From positions 26,414,359 to 26,478,358 of the forward strand of contig NC_136000.1 in NCBI RefSeq assembly GCF_048128805.1: a DNA stretch of 64,000 nucleotides, in the 5' to 3' direction. Source of the stretch: Centroberyx gerrardi (taxonomy: Eukaryota; Chordata; Actinopteri; Beryciformes; Berycidae). Under the pieces are notes generated by a model that worked only from the letters and a program-made list of their open reading frames with translations, was not told the origin of the DNA and made no database searches. Numbering within the stretch: position 1 is the first letter of the stretch; each line of letters starts with the position of its first letter. The translations under genes and the position numbers were made by a program. Below are positions 23,394 to 37,700 of this stretch, in pieces.

Positions 23394-26300
23394 CTGAACG
23401 AGAGAGAGAGGGGACGGGAACACAGAGGGAGGCGGGAAGAGACATAATTATAACTGGACAAGAATTAGCCTTCAATTCAAGCCAAGTACAAACAGCAACA
23501 TGGGAATAACTTGCCTTGAAAATGGCTGTTAAGTAGAATGTCTTAGCCTAACCGCAACTTATGCTCCTGATGTCATCCCTGCTAGCAAGGACTATCCGCA
23601 TCCTCTTGGGCTGAATCACTTCAAGTAATTAAAGTCCCAAGTCTTGTGCTTACCAGCAAGATAGATGTCTGAGCCGCTGATTGAGCCAAATCAAAAGTGT
23701 ACACTTAATTTGGACAAATCATAACATTTTGTGCCAAAGGGATGGGTTTAACTGATCTCAACACAGCGCACAGTGCAAAATCAGCTCATCTTACGCTCGT
23801 GCCTTTGGTTTGACAACGGCGGTAAAGCCTGACGTCAGCCAAACCGTCTAATTAATTGTGTGTTTGGACCGGCCTCCGTATCCTGGACGGAGCTCCAAAA
23901 GACAGCTAATAGACTTTGAAATGTTCACTGGGCTCAATAAAGCTAAAAGTAGTAGTAAAACACATAGAGTTAAAGGCTTCTGATTTGAGCTTTTGCAGCA
24001 CTGGGAACCAGAACAGTCAAAATCCCACTTCGCTAGTAGCTTGGCATGTTTTGTGCTTCTATCAGCACTATTACACAATGCACAATGCCTCCTAAAAGAG
24101 TGCTATGTTTCTTTCTTAGTATTATTTTTAAGGTATTTCTGTTTTATTATATATGGTAGTTATATATATGGTAAATAACAGAGCAGCAGGAGAGAGGGTA
24201 TGACGTGCCAAAAGTCATAAGCAAGATCCAAACCCACAGAAAAAAACATAATACATGCATTAGCCCACTGAGTGGTGATATACACTGGTATATACTGTTC
24301 AGCTCCAGACACCTCTACTGAAGACATCGTCTCACCTTCTTGTTCTTTTGGTAAAGGTCTCGTAGCAGCGCATCCAACTCCTGCTCATCAATGTAGCCGT
24401 TCCCATCCTGAGAGAAGACAGCAACACACCACACATGTCACTTTACCCCCCAAACAGACAGAAAGGACCGAAAGGGAAGATGAGATCAGAGAACTACTGT
24501 GGAGGCAGTAGGCAGAATTCAAAACATAATACCGTTATACAACAACTTCATTACAGGCCAGCAATGTGCAGCTGCATGTCACACCCCTTCGACCTTTTTA
24601 AGTGTATATAGGAAAACATGAATTGATAGAAAGTGGTGATCTCCCTCTATAACTATGATAGGTGTCATAGAGGTTTGATTATGTTATGGAAATTAATCTT
24701 TTTTCATGTAGGATATGGGCAGTGCATGAGACTCAGTAAGTCAAAATGTTCATAATATCTACCAGTGCAATGTTTAGTGAAGTAAAGCCTTTACTGTTCC
24801 AACTTCTCAACTTTTTGATTTCCATGCACTGACTGTTCTTCTGCTCATCTCTATGAAAACATTATTCAAACATTTCATCGCAGCCATCTTGCACCCACCA
24901 GCCAAATGGCCATTTAAAATTAATTCTTATTCTGTGTCTAGCAGTTCTATGCAGATGATCGTCTGTGATGTCAAGACAATATGGAGCCGCTTCACTAGCT
25001 AATGAGCTGTATCCTACAGTAGCGTTACGAGTTTTGAGCCAGAAAATATGTCCAAATTGCAGGAAAATCTCCCCAGGCACCGGCACAAAACGATGTTGCA
25101 TTCATCCAGGCCCAGTCTCATGATGACTTCAGAGATTTAGCGTCTTGCCAGTCTTATTTTTGTACCTTTGGGAGATAAAGTGCGAATTCTACTCATTTTC
25201 CCAGTATGGCTTAAAGTCGTGGGACTGTGCAGAGTTATGGGAAAGTGGAGCAGCGTCAGGTAGCAGCCCGGCTGTCTTCGTTGCGTGCCATCTTGCATTT
25301 CAGAAATTCTCAAAGCTTTGCACGGTTTTGGGCTCTGGCACTGTGAGCCATGTTAGTGTTCAGTTGACCTGCCACACTTTGCCGTCTGGCCGCTCCCTAC
25401 TCACAATCCCTCAGCACCAGTGACAGCAGCTGCCTGTGTTTCAGCTGCAGGGGTTGAGCTCATAACAAAATGATGAAACTAATTACACACATAAATGCTA
25501 GTGCTCCATATGCAGAGTGTCTACATAAATGGACCGCTGCGGCTCATCTATAATTGAGTGTTCGACCCTGTCCTCAGTGCATGAGGTAGAGAGTGCGCAA
25601 GCCTCTAGTCCAGCCATCGACATGAACATGCACGCAAACCCCTGCTGCTGTGCAGGAGCGGGTCTACTCGGACTTCTTGCTCTTGTCCACAGTATTGGCA
25701 AGGTTAATATATCGAATAAGGTCAAGATGATGACTACCGATCAAAAACTATAATAACAGTCTTCTCCCCCTCACCTACTGGCATCTTCAACTGCTACAAG
25801 CGATGACCGCATATATTAGCTATGAAGGCTAAAAAGCCAAAAAAAGCAAATGACAAAGCAGTATTATATTTCCTGTATTTCGCATGATATTACCTCTTCA
25901 CTAGACATTTCTGTTGGATCTCTGCTCTGATTAGCTAGCTTACTCGTCTCTGTTGTTAAAATGTGACTTTGTTTATGTCAATTACAGGCCACCGTACCTC
26001 AAAGGGACCGAAAGGGGTGAGAGGGATCGGGGACTGTGCGATGATTCCTACTGGTTGCTGATAGAAGTCAGAGATTGCCTAATGCTACACTGCCTAGATT
26101 ATGGTTGGTCATCAGGCCCACAAAAACTGAAGCAGATATCATAAACAAGAAAAATGATTAAACAGACTCTGCTCTATTCTCTTCTTTCCTATACCATATT
26201 ACTGCACTCTAGTCATCTGCTCACTACCAATCTACTCCTAATGTGGAAAATGTGGTTGAAACTGCCATTAACCGAACCACTGCTCAGCAACCCTCAGCTG

Positions 26301-29300
26301 CTTACAAAGGGACAGGTGCATCGAGCCCGACTCATTTCCCTAGGCAGTGGGGAGCACCGGCCGACATTTTGCATAGTCACGATTTTGACAAGAGGGAAAC
26401 TCCAAAACAAATAGCGCTGAGTCACCCGGCAAACTCCACTCAAGAGCGTCCTTGAGCCTTTTCTCCTATCTCTGCTGTAACTATATGCCTACAGCCTACG
26501 ACAGCAGAATTTTTTTTTTCTTTCCCCAAGTCATCTCACTGTGTTTTATTAGCTTTTCAGATAGTGGAAACAGAAGCAGATAAGAGAGGAGAGGAACGTC
26601 TGACAGTACAGTACAATGTGGACTCAAGCCCGTACTCTCCACCATCAGAACACCTTCTGTCTGGTTCTCAGCCTGGGGCTCAGGACACCCAAGGGGTCAG
26701 GTATTGCTCTGTTTTGGGGGGATCACGACCGAAAATGGATGACAATTATTGATCTATGTAATTAGCAACTGCACCTATTAGCCACTGATAAACTGTCTCT
26801 TACCTTGTCATAGTATGTGAAGATGGCATTGAACTGCTCAGTGGTCAACTTGACACCCTGTAAAAACATAACGTTTGATTTTCATTACCAGGCTACAAAT
26901 GGCAGCGCACACAGTGAGCAAAAACTCTGTGAAAATGACAAAAAATGCTCACAATAAGCATTCAAAAATAGGGCAACGGCTACACCTCATTAAGTATGTA
27001 CAGTGTCATCTGTTGTGTTATGCAAGATGCTCTTTTGTTTTGTATGATGATTTCTTTGTGGTTTAAATTCAGTTTAGCTGGGTATAAGCATCTGATTTTG
27101 CAGTGTTCCCTACCTGGAATTTGAGTAAGAAATTCTCCTGAACGGGGAGAAGCCTGTGGGAGAGGAAGTCAAACGTTGTTCAAGTCTGTTGATGTTTAAC
27201 GGACATCAGAAGGCAATATGCCGAATGTTGAATAAGCATTAGCGAAGAATGCTTGGATGTTGTTAAAAAACGTTCACACGGTGAATGAAGACGAGGACAA
27301 TTGCATATTACCTCGCCATCTCTGACAGGCCCAACTTCCCATCTCCATTCAGATCAAACATCCTGAGCTACAAAGTAGAAGGGGAACAGAGATAGGAAGG
27401 AACAGAGGAGAGATTAAAGGGAAGTTCTACTAAAATGGATTTGTTAGAGGTTATTATTGTGGAAATGTGGTCATTTTCGTGAAATTCCCCCGAGTTCTTT
27501 TGAGTTTTTTAAGTTATTAGCTGTCGTATGATCCCACGAAATGAAGAATTGCATCGGCTGAGATGGTTGAGAGAAATTTAATGGGCAGTCATGTTCCTTT
27601 CCCTCTATGAAATATCCATAATATATATTTTTTCATAGTTCTAGATAGATGTATAGATAATAGAGGTACGACAAAGTGGCTGTCCATAAAACTGCCCACT
27701 ACACAGTGTTAGTGCAAGTAGATTGGGTATGAAACCATTAATCTAAAACAGCTATAAAACATATCATTACTTTTACTGCAAGTATAGAAGTGTGTGGAAT
27801 GTTTTCTAAATGATTTTTCATGTCCTGCTGACTTGCACAAGGATTGCTAACAAATCCTTACAGTGGCTGGTGCCAGTTTCTCAGAGACCAAACACATTTT
27901 TAAATGTCTTACGAAGGTTCTTTATTAGTGATCTATAAGATTGGCTTCTAAAAGTCCTGAACCGTCCCTTGAAAGAAGTCTTGGTGTGAGCAAAAGATAG
28001 AGGGTGTTACTCCATTCATTCTGCTTCAGAAATAAAACTTGGCATATTCCTTTAATTATTACCGTCAATTATCTGTATCATCTGTGGCTCTGCGACTGTG
28101 TGATAGAGTTATAAAGAGAACAGCTTTATGTGCGAACACTTGGGAAGCCGCTTCGACGAATCAGGTCGGCTCAGGCTTCCAGGAAGAGGCAGATGTCGGC
28201 ACATCTGGGCCCCGAACGCACAACCTGCGGGACACGATGGGTCGCGATCAGTCAGCCGCACCGCGCCGCCGCCACCGACACGATAGGCCCCTGCTGTCCT
28301 CTTGACCAGATTGACACTAGGCGCTATCTCTCTAGTGCCGATCTCACGCTCATTGCATATTGCAGTGTTTCTAATGTTTCTAACCTGAGAGGAAAAGTCT
28401 GGGATTCATTGTGTGTGTGAGAGAGAGACAGACATGTTTCTGTGTGTGTGGGTGTTTCTGAGTGAGAGGGAGTCTTACTATGGTCTGTGTGTACTCCTGG
28501 AGCTTCTGGTCATCGTAGTGTCTGTTGGCTTTTTCCAGCAGGTCTGACAAGAAGCCCTGCGGACAGAAACGGATGCAGAGAGAGAGAAGAATGTGAGCTC
28601 TGGGGCTGAGTAGAGGTTTCATTTACGATACAAACATGCAGGCCCCAAGTCCACTACTTCACTCATCTACTGCAGTTACTATAAATCTGAATTTAGGGTC
28701 TTATGTTTAGGGTCCTATGCACAAGAGCTCTCATTAGAGTCATTTTTTATGGTGTGGGCTGAAATAGGTGGATCGGGACTCGGTGCTACAGTCATGGTTG
28801 GTTATATTCCCTCTGAGTTATGCAGTATAAACCCAGTCTTTCCCTGAAAACAGTTCATAGTTTGGAGACTTACAGTATGTGGTGTCCTGTCATTATCTTT
28901 AAAACCACTGTGTAGTATGCTGAAATCATCCTGCTCACTGCTGCATGATAATCAACTTATAAAGTTTCCAGTTGCAAATCAAATACAAAACAGCAAGATT
29001 TTCTCTCTTAAACTTAAAAAAAAAGAAGTCATATGGCTTGACATATGTCTGTTTGCCTGAGATCTCATCTGCATTTTTACCCAAAGAAAAAAAAAACTGT
29101 TTTCAGAGTGGCACACCTGAGTGACTCATCTGCACCTGGTCAACTGGAATAAATGTGATCCCACAACAACCCAAACAGCCTAATCCGAACATGAGACATA
29201 TGTAATCACTGACCCCATTAATGCACGACTCCCCGATGAGGCGCACTTCATAAACTCTGAAGCGGCGTTTCCAAAAAGGACTTGGACTAAAAGCAAAAAA

Positions 29301-30605
29301 CGTTTGCGCTGTAAAGCGTTTTGCATCCGAATCCTCACATGAAAAACACTCATTCGGTCATTGGGGGATTTCTTGTACGGCAGCCACTTAGCTCCCCTCC
29401 GTCAAAGCTGCTGCCTGGCATTACTCGCCCATATGCTCATATTTCTCTCAGAAGGTGAAATAAGCTGCTGAACCCATAAACGTTCTCAGACATAGTCAAA
29501 CGTTATCTAAAACGCTAATTATCTGGTAAAATCATGAACCGATAACATGTTTGATAGCCTTAACAGCAAATAGCAAATGATAATTCTCTTTAGTTGGTAG
29601 TTTCTTTGAAGTTAGATGTGAAAATACATCTTTTTTTAAGGTTGTTAAAAGGTCCTTTAGTCATAATGATTCAGAATCAGTATGCTTGGCCAGTCACTGA
29701 TCATAACAGAATTATAATAGTAGGGCCATTTCCATAAAAAGTTGGTAAGTTAATGAGAAAGGACTTAAAAATTTTTAAGGTCTGGTTTTAATTGCAGAGT
29801 TTATAACAGGATGGAGGGGGACAATCACAATCTCAAATATGAAACATACCTTCAGTTCATTTGCTTCAATGTAGCCACTGCGGTCTGTATCGTATCGCCG
29901 CCATGCCTAAAAGAAAACACACCAAAGTCACAAGAACAAAAGAAACCAAGAGACAAAAAGCATTTCGAGGGCCACACACACACGTTTCGCAGATACTCTT
30001 ATTTCTCCCTCCATATCAATCCTGTCTGATCCAACCCCAGCTTGCTCTTTCACTGTACTAATAGTTTGATTTTCTTGACTGCAGAACAGAGATCTGCTCC
30101 AGAGGGGAGGAACGACAAAAGCCTGAACCATCCACTGTAATCAAACAGTTTTCATTACGATCCACCTCACCCACATACAGAGCAGAGGGCAAGGAGAAGG
30201 AGAGAGAGAGAGAGAGAGAGTGAAGGAGGGAGAGGAGAGGAAAGTCATTTTAATGAATGTTTTAATCTAGCAGCTGTCCCTGTCCAAAGAAGGGCTCCTT
30301 ATCAAAGATGGATGGCCTTCCCCCTTTTTCCTGCCCCTCTCCTCCTCCCCCTCTCCTCCCCTCTCCTCCTCTGGGTTCAGCAGAGAGGAGCTACAGCGGC
30401 GTTATCCATTATATATGACTCTGAAAATAGAAGGTTCTGCTTCCTCATTCTAACCCTTTAAAAACCTCTCTACCCGCTTCCTCCGCGCCGTGCAGCTCAA
30501 CAAAGAGTGATTAGTCTTTCTCCCTCGTCTCTTGTTTTCTGGTCTCCAACTCCGTCTCTCAGGTTCCCATCGACGTTTCATTTATATCATCCTCTCTTTT
30601 CATCC

Positions 30606-30637
<32 letters not shown>

Positions 30638-32993
30638 TACACCTTCTCTTTCATTCATTCTCCTACTCTCATTTCATTATTCGTACTCTTGACATGACAC
30701 AGGAGACGAGGACCGCCTCTTCCTGTCGTATAATTGGTTCCTAATTGGTTCCAGTACTGTTCTTGCGGGGCAGCGGATCTAACACGCGGGCTGCCATTTT
30801 CTCTTCTTCTGGAAATATTTTTTAGAATAAATGGTTTCCAATTATGGCGCCTTTGAACGGCCATCTTCTGCACTGCTGAGGCCTTTTTGTTAGACTGCTA
30901 TATGTCATTATTCATACCAGGATAGATAAACATGGGCCACTCAGGTACTTGCGGGGTACAGCTAACCCGTTCTTGGCTCTACTAGTCTCTCTTTATGACT
31001 GTTAGCATTAAAAAGTTATTCATTCTTACCATTTTAGAGGCTGTTTCTCCCGCTTAGCCCTCCTTCTCTGCGTTTATGTATAGAATCATGTATATAGCCT
31101 ATCTCCAGAGTTTTGGTTCTATTGCAGGTTGCAGCACTAAAATTGTTCATACTTAGATATTTTCTTGTGATATAAAAGCTAATTTTAAACATGATTCCAA
31201 TGCTCTCTGTTGGGAAATAAGGCTGAATTATCATGTTCGTTTGATTTTTTTTTATTGGTAATTAACTGCAGTGGCTGAGCACTGCTGAATGAATATAGAG
31301 GAAACACTGGAAGGTAGACTACTGAGTGACTCAATTTCAGTCAAATTAATATTCTAGTATGTTCAATATGTAACATGAAATAGAGTGTGAAATTCAAACT
31401 CATAAGGGATAGCAGAGTGTGGCTGCAAGTAACTCACATATTTACTATATTCTAAGACCAGCGGGCTTGCAGGTGACTTTGTACCCTCTGGCAGCCATTT
31501 TGGAAGTGAGCATCGGCCGACTGCATTTCTAAATGCAGAAGTTGGCCGTCTCAACAGAGCTGAATAGACATGGTTGTTTCCTGTGCTGTTTTTGCTGGTA
31601 ACTCATCATTTTGCCACCGATATGTCTTTTTTGTTTCGATAATGTCAGCTTGTTGGCTAGCTAACCATAGTATCTGGTTAGCTAACCGTCTTGTAAACAC
31701 ATCGCATTTTCACATTAGCTGACGTATAGTAGAAGTGTTAGTCGTGGCCAGTGGTCATATGTTAAAATGAACATGAGTTGCTTTGCTAGTCTGGTGGCTA
31801 GTTACCTAGCTAATAACACAAAATAGCTGTTTGTTAAGGTTAACTGAGCTGACTGTTCAAGCTACAACTCAACAGTGTTTTGGACTAGAGACTAGAGCTA
31901 AAGACAAGACAGTTTACTGTGTCAGTCACCTAAAGGTGGAAACAAATCTACCGTACCTTATTATATTCACTTTTAACTATATCGGGTATCTCTTTTTCCT
32001 TGTCCGATTGTTATATATTTAGCTATTATTTGCGCACAGCCAATTCTCCAGTGAACCTCCATGATGGCGGCAGATGTGGCTGCTAAATTTGTGACGCAAC
32101 TACAAAGCTTCTACAGCAGGGGAAGGCAAACATGTGCCAGAAACTTTCTCAATTTGCGTTCTTGTGCAATTTTGTGTCCTCCATGACACGTTTGACGTAA
32201 TATCTGGTGGCACGATTCCAGAACAACACAAGGATGGATAAAATGTACTTGGCAACCGAGGATGTATCTGATGGTGACTTGAACGATGAGAACGAATGGG
32301 AAGCAGACAGCGTAACAGTCCTTCCTCCTTGATGGTTAATGAGCCACACCTGGCCTGCACTACCTGACACCAGGTGTGGCTCATTAACTATCAGGGAGGA
32401 ACAAAAACCGGCAGGACACTGGACTTCAAGGACCAGAATTTAGTATAGGGTAGGGTTCTTCAATTCCAGCCGTCATGGGAAGGTGTCCACCAGGTGTGGT
32501 GACCAGGTGGCTCATTAACCACCATGTAGGACCAAAAGTCTGCAGGACACCGGCCCACAAGGACCAGAATTGAAGAACCCTGACCTATAGTGCAGAGCCG
32601 GTTGAACCACATCAAGTATACAGTCCAACTCAAACTGTAAGGATGCTTCTCTGTGTGCTTTCATGAGATGTTTGTTCTCTTCAAACCAACTGGGGAAGAA
32701 TCCTATCCCTGCTCTACAGTATATAGTCACACATTACAATAGGTCTGTCCCTGACTAAAGGAATTTCTTGGTGAACAAATAGGGCAATTTTGTACAAACA
32801 GTCCAAAGGTATTACAAAGAGCTAATCAAATAAAAAAAATCAATCAAGAGGGGGCAGCAGCCCTAGATTAAAAAAATACACCCACTCATCCACACACAAA
32901 CACGTACCGCCATAAACTCAGCACTGGAGCCAACAAACTGTCTGAAGCACAGCAAGAAGTTCTCTTCAGTTGGAAGAATCTGGGCCAGCTAGA

Positions 32994-33029
<36 letters not shown>

Positions 33030-33942
33030 GGATGGGAGTGGTGAGAAACAAGATGATGGAGTTGATAGGCTAGGAGAGAGGAGATGGAGACAGAGGAGTT
33101 TTTGTCTACAAAGCCTCAAATGGGCATCTCAAACATAAATAATAGAGTGCCATAACCTCAGAAGCCGGACTATGCTCAAGTTAGAATCATAAAAAAAGAA
33201 ATATCGTACTTGGATGTTCAAACGAAGTCTCTACACTGTACTGTCATAAGAACAACAGAACCCAAAAGTCGTTGGCAGATTTATGATATTGGTGGAGGTT
33301 TATTGATATTGCAGAAGTGGAGGGTTTTTTCTGTCACATATGCATCTAATGGAATGGTTTTCAATGAAATTCACTGATTTTTGGGCATAAGTTAAGGGAG
33401 CGTCTCCAGGTCTTACCTCTGACATCTCAATTCGTCCATCTTTGTTCTTGTCAAACTTCTGCATGAACTCCTTCATCTTTTCTCTGAATGTGGGGTTTGT
33501 AGGGTCCTATGAAATATACACACACATACACACAAACATGTTCTGAATACAACCAACATCTGAGTTGAAAATATGAGCGTCAATATGAGTCTTCCCCGGT
33601 CCCTGGACTCACCACCCCTGCTCCTCTCCGGGCGACCTCCAACTCCCTGAAGAAGTTCTCCAGCTCCTTCCCCTCGATGTAGCCATTACCTGGGAGACAC
33701 ACAGACCATAATGACACATATGGCACCAAATAGCACAGCAGTATCTTAAGATTGCTGAAATGCAAAAATCCCATCAGCATTATGCACAGATGTGGTCACA
33801 GTGTCAAACAGATCCCAGGATGACTCGGTTTTGCCCTGGTATTGATTCAAATATGAGCCTTTACCAATAACTCTCTTCCTTCCTCTCTGCCTCGATAGAT
33901 TAGACTATTGACTAACACAATGCAAACTGATCACTCTTCTAA

Positions 33943-33989
<47 letters not shown>

Positions 33990-34742
33990 AGAGGAAAGAA
34001 GCTATAAATGGAAAACAGCTTTTTTTGAAGATCTTTGAAGGTGATGATCCACGGAACTTCTTTTAGTCAGTGGAAATCAATAGTGCCTTCAGCAGCGATG
34101 GAGTTTGGCAAATGGGTCAAATCAATATGGATAACAGTTTTGCTGTAATGAGTTCATTTCAGCATCCCTTTTTTCCTGAGATGATCAAGTCTGTGAAAGT
34201 GCTGTCACTTTGTCAATGAAGGACTCAAGCTACCTGCTATCCATCAGAAAGCACCTTAATCTGTTTTAACCGTGCGCTGTCAATCATTTTGTCAGAGTCG
34301 GTGTCGCTTCTTTCAAGTGACGCTGTTCGTCATAATTGTTTAGAATCTGTCACATTTCCTTCAGGACAATAAAATCTTATCTCATCTCAAAGTCATCATC
34401 CATATTGTTCCCGGTGTTTTGTCGCCCTGACAGTGTGTATTCGGGGGACACGGGTGGACTGGATGTGTCTGCCTCACCCAGGTACAGTGTGTAACCCACT
34501 GCCGATACTCTTATCAACCAGCAAGCTGAATGGCTGGACAGATGGCTCCAAACGATGTGACTGGCTGCTTCAATAAAAACCCTGGAAGGCAGAGCTGCCT
34601 CATTAACCACTAACAAAGATTATCATGCCATCCACTTTCTCTCTCCCTCTCTCCCTCTCTCTCTCTCTGCCATCATCTATCTATCCCCGGCTCTCTATCT
34701 AACTAACATCTTAGCTTCTTTGTTCTATCCACAGCTCACTCC

Positions 34743-34790
<48 letters not shown>

Positions 34791-37700
34791 CTAGTGATGT
34801 CAAAACTCATGAATGCGAGCCTTGCTGTCTCAATAAGTGGGGCAGCGAAATGCCTCGCTGCTGTATTGCTTCGCTCCTGTGGGTCTTATTGGCATTTACT
34901 CAAGAGTTCGCACTCGGGAGAGAGATCGCCTGCTTGATAATTAAACAAAGAGTAAGACGTGATGAACTGCGAGGTGAACAACATAAAATGATAATATAAA
35001 TAGATTTATGGGTATTATATGAGAGGGGACTGTCATCTGTTCATTGGCTGCAGCAATAGATCCATCCAGCCTGTTATAAGTGTGCAAATGGGAGCATCTG
35101 TTTGTGATTGTGCTGTGCTTACTCAAATGTAGGCTAAGTACTTTCTGTTCCAAACAATGCCTTTAAGCGCAAACCATATGCTTAATGTACCCTATGGTTT
35201 TTTCCTATGAAATGCTACATGTACTGTGGCCTAATTAGTAATTACGTCCATGTTCCCATATTGCCCCAAACCGTCTCACACAGCCCCCAAAAGGCAAATT
35301 TAAAAGTGATCCGATTTCCAGTGACCACAAACGCACACAAACGTCTCCCCTGCTCGATTGCAGCAAATATCAAAGCTGCTATTTCTGCATGAGCTCTTGT
35401 GACTTAAGCTAACTCTAAAATATTAGTGGGCAGATGTAGCACATCATCGCCGGTGGGTATATATTTCATGGGTGACTTCAATTCACTTCCAGATCATTCA
35501 ATTTAAATGTCAAAGAACTGCGTTTATATATGAAGAAAGCAAGGCGCTGCATATGAATCAACATGAGCCTTTCTTGCTGCGTTCATATACTGTAGTTTGG
35601 CCGTTCTGCACACTCCTGTGGCAGCATAAGCACTTAAAGCTTGCACAAACTGGCCAGATAAAAGGCTCCCAAAACCATTTTTGGCCCAAATACACACTCT
35701 CAGGGATACTGCGTCACTAGTCCCAGGAGAGACTGGTAAAGACCCTTTACTTTGTTTTCTAACTCTAAAATTCAACTCCAACACGGGAAAACTCTCAAAG
35801 TGGGCAGCTGTGCCAAGTGAGTGCATATTAGAAGTCTGTATACTTATTTGCCTTTCAAAAGAGAGTGCAGTCCACCCAGTTCAACTAGGTCAATTCAGGT
35901 AGATTTTGCCTTATATTCAGAATTCCTTTTTTCGCAAAAGGTTGTCATATCCAACCTAACTAGAAATAATTGACAACAAATATTTCTTTTTTTTCCAATT
36001 CTGAATTGATTGAATCGGAAAAGTGACTGAAATAGTAGGAAAGAGGAGAGGGACAGAGAGCGGAGGAGCTGCGAGAGACACAATCCAGATGAGACCTGAT
36101 CCCAGGCCGGCAGGGGAATATGTGGTTTCATCATCTCTGGGTGCATCGCCTCCTGTGTATTTTTACCTGCAACCCGGAGATGTTTACTCCATCTGAACAA
36201 ACAAATTAGCTCCCCTGTCTTTCTGCGCAGCCCGAAGACACTCCTGCTAATGACTGCAGAAATCAAACACTGTAGCCAAATCTTCTGATGCACTGCTTGG
36301 ATTTGATTTGCAAAGTGGCTCGTTGTAAACCATGATATGTAAAATCTGTTGGCGGCTGGACTCAAAACACCTGGATGTGAAATGACTCGGGGCTGATATG
36401 CTCAGACTTTGGAACAGCCCAAAAAAAACATGGATGTGATAAGTCAGCTTTGCCTTCACAGTAGTTGATATAGAAGAGGAGCTTAGCTGCTCAGCCCCCC
36501 CACCCTGCTCCTCATTCCCCCTTGATTTCCCTTGGGAATACATTTGAGCATGAGCACAGGCCTAAAAACAGATCACGTTAACAAAGAATTCCCAAAGGGA
36601 CGTAAAACGACTAGGTGCAATAAACTCGTCTCCTCTGCATTTCTCTTTTGGGCGTTTCTAGAAAGTTCTGGTTGGTTGCAGAACCATCTTGCTGGTTGCC
36701 AGGTACACAATGTGCAGTTCTAGCCAAGAACTCAGACCGATCAGATGCATGTCCCATTCTGACTCAGGACCTAATTATGCTTTATGAAAAATGGAGTTAG
36801 TTGCTTGTGCCAGCTAACTAGTGGTAAGCAGGGGACTAGTTAACACTGTCAATGTGGTGTTATCCACCAATTATCTGGCAACCCAAAGGGCCAATTGGCT
36901 GTATAGGAGCCTCCCTTAAGGATTAAGCCCCAGATATCTTGTGTATTATACCATGTTCAACAATTCACTGGAGAACAAGCGGGGAGTAAAATACAGAACT
37001 TGTTGCCATATGTCTAATGAAATTTCTTAATAAAAGAATTTGTGCCATTTTATGACACATACTGTGTGGACAGACAGATTGCAAGGCACACACGCACACA
37101 CGCACGCACACACACACACACACACACACACAAATCTTTGCAGAGTGAGAAAGAAAGAGAGTGAAAAGCTGACAGATCTGTAGAGAGACTGACAGAGGAT
37201 AGAGGGAGAAGAAAAGACGCAGACCTAGAGACTGAGAAAGACAGGGAAAGAGAGAGAGGGTGGGGGGGTGGGGATGTCTTTGAATAAATTAGTACATCTG
37301 CTGATATGGGCCATTTTTATGTTGACAGACATCACATAAATGTCACATAAATCCGCCTTTCTTTTTTCCTATTGGGCTATTTCCAGCCTCATTCTGTAAA
37401 TGGCTCCGGGAGACTATAGAGTGCATTTATTGATTGAGCTTCAAATGAGTCCATTCTGGGCGAACTGTTCAATTAAATTAGAAACCCACATAAATGTGAC
37501 AAGCACCTACTTGTGTAATCATCCAAAATGACAATGATTACCTATAGATTAGGTTACCTATATACGCTTTTAATCCACAGCAGGCATTGCTTAACTGACA
37601 AAATAGCCCCTAAACTGTATAAAGTAACACTTTACAACTCAAATGTGTTCATTATTAAACGGAATAAAAGGATAAATCTCGGGATAAAGCCGTTTGGGCA

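Larger units (their letters stand above)
29907..32907. other. calb2 intron 4
   Basis: 3-kb intron. It contains GA and CT microsatellites (30199-30220, 30609-30629), interspersed repeat copy 2 (31460-32070) and two hairpin-forming repeats (32320-32402, 32453-32580). No exon was recognised. Confidence 0.6.
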
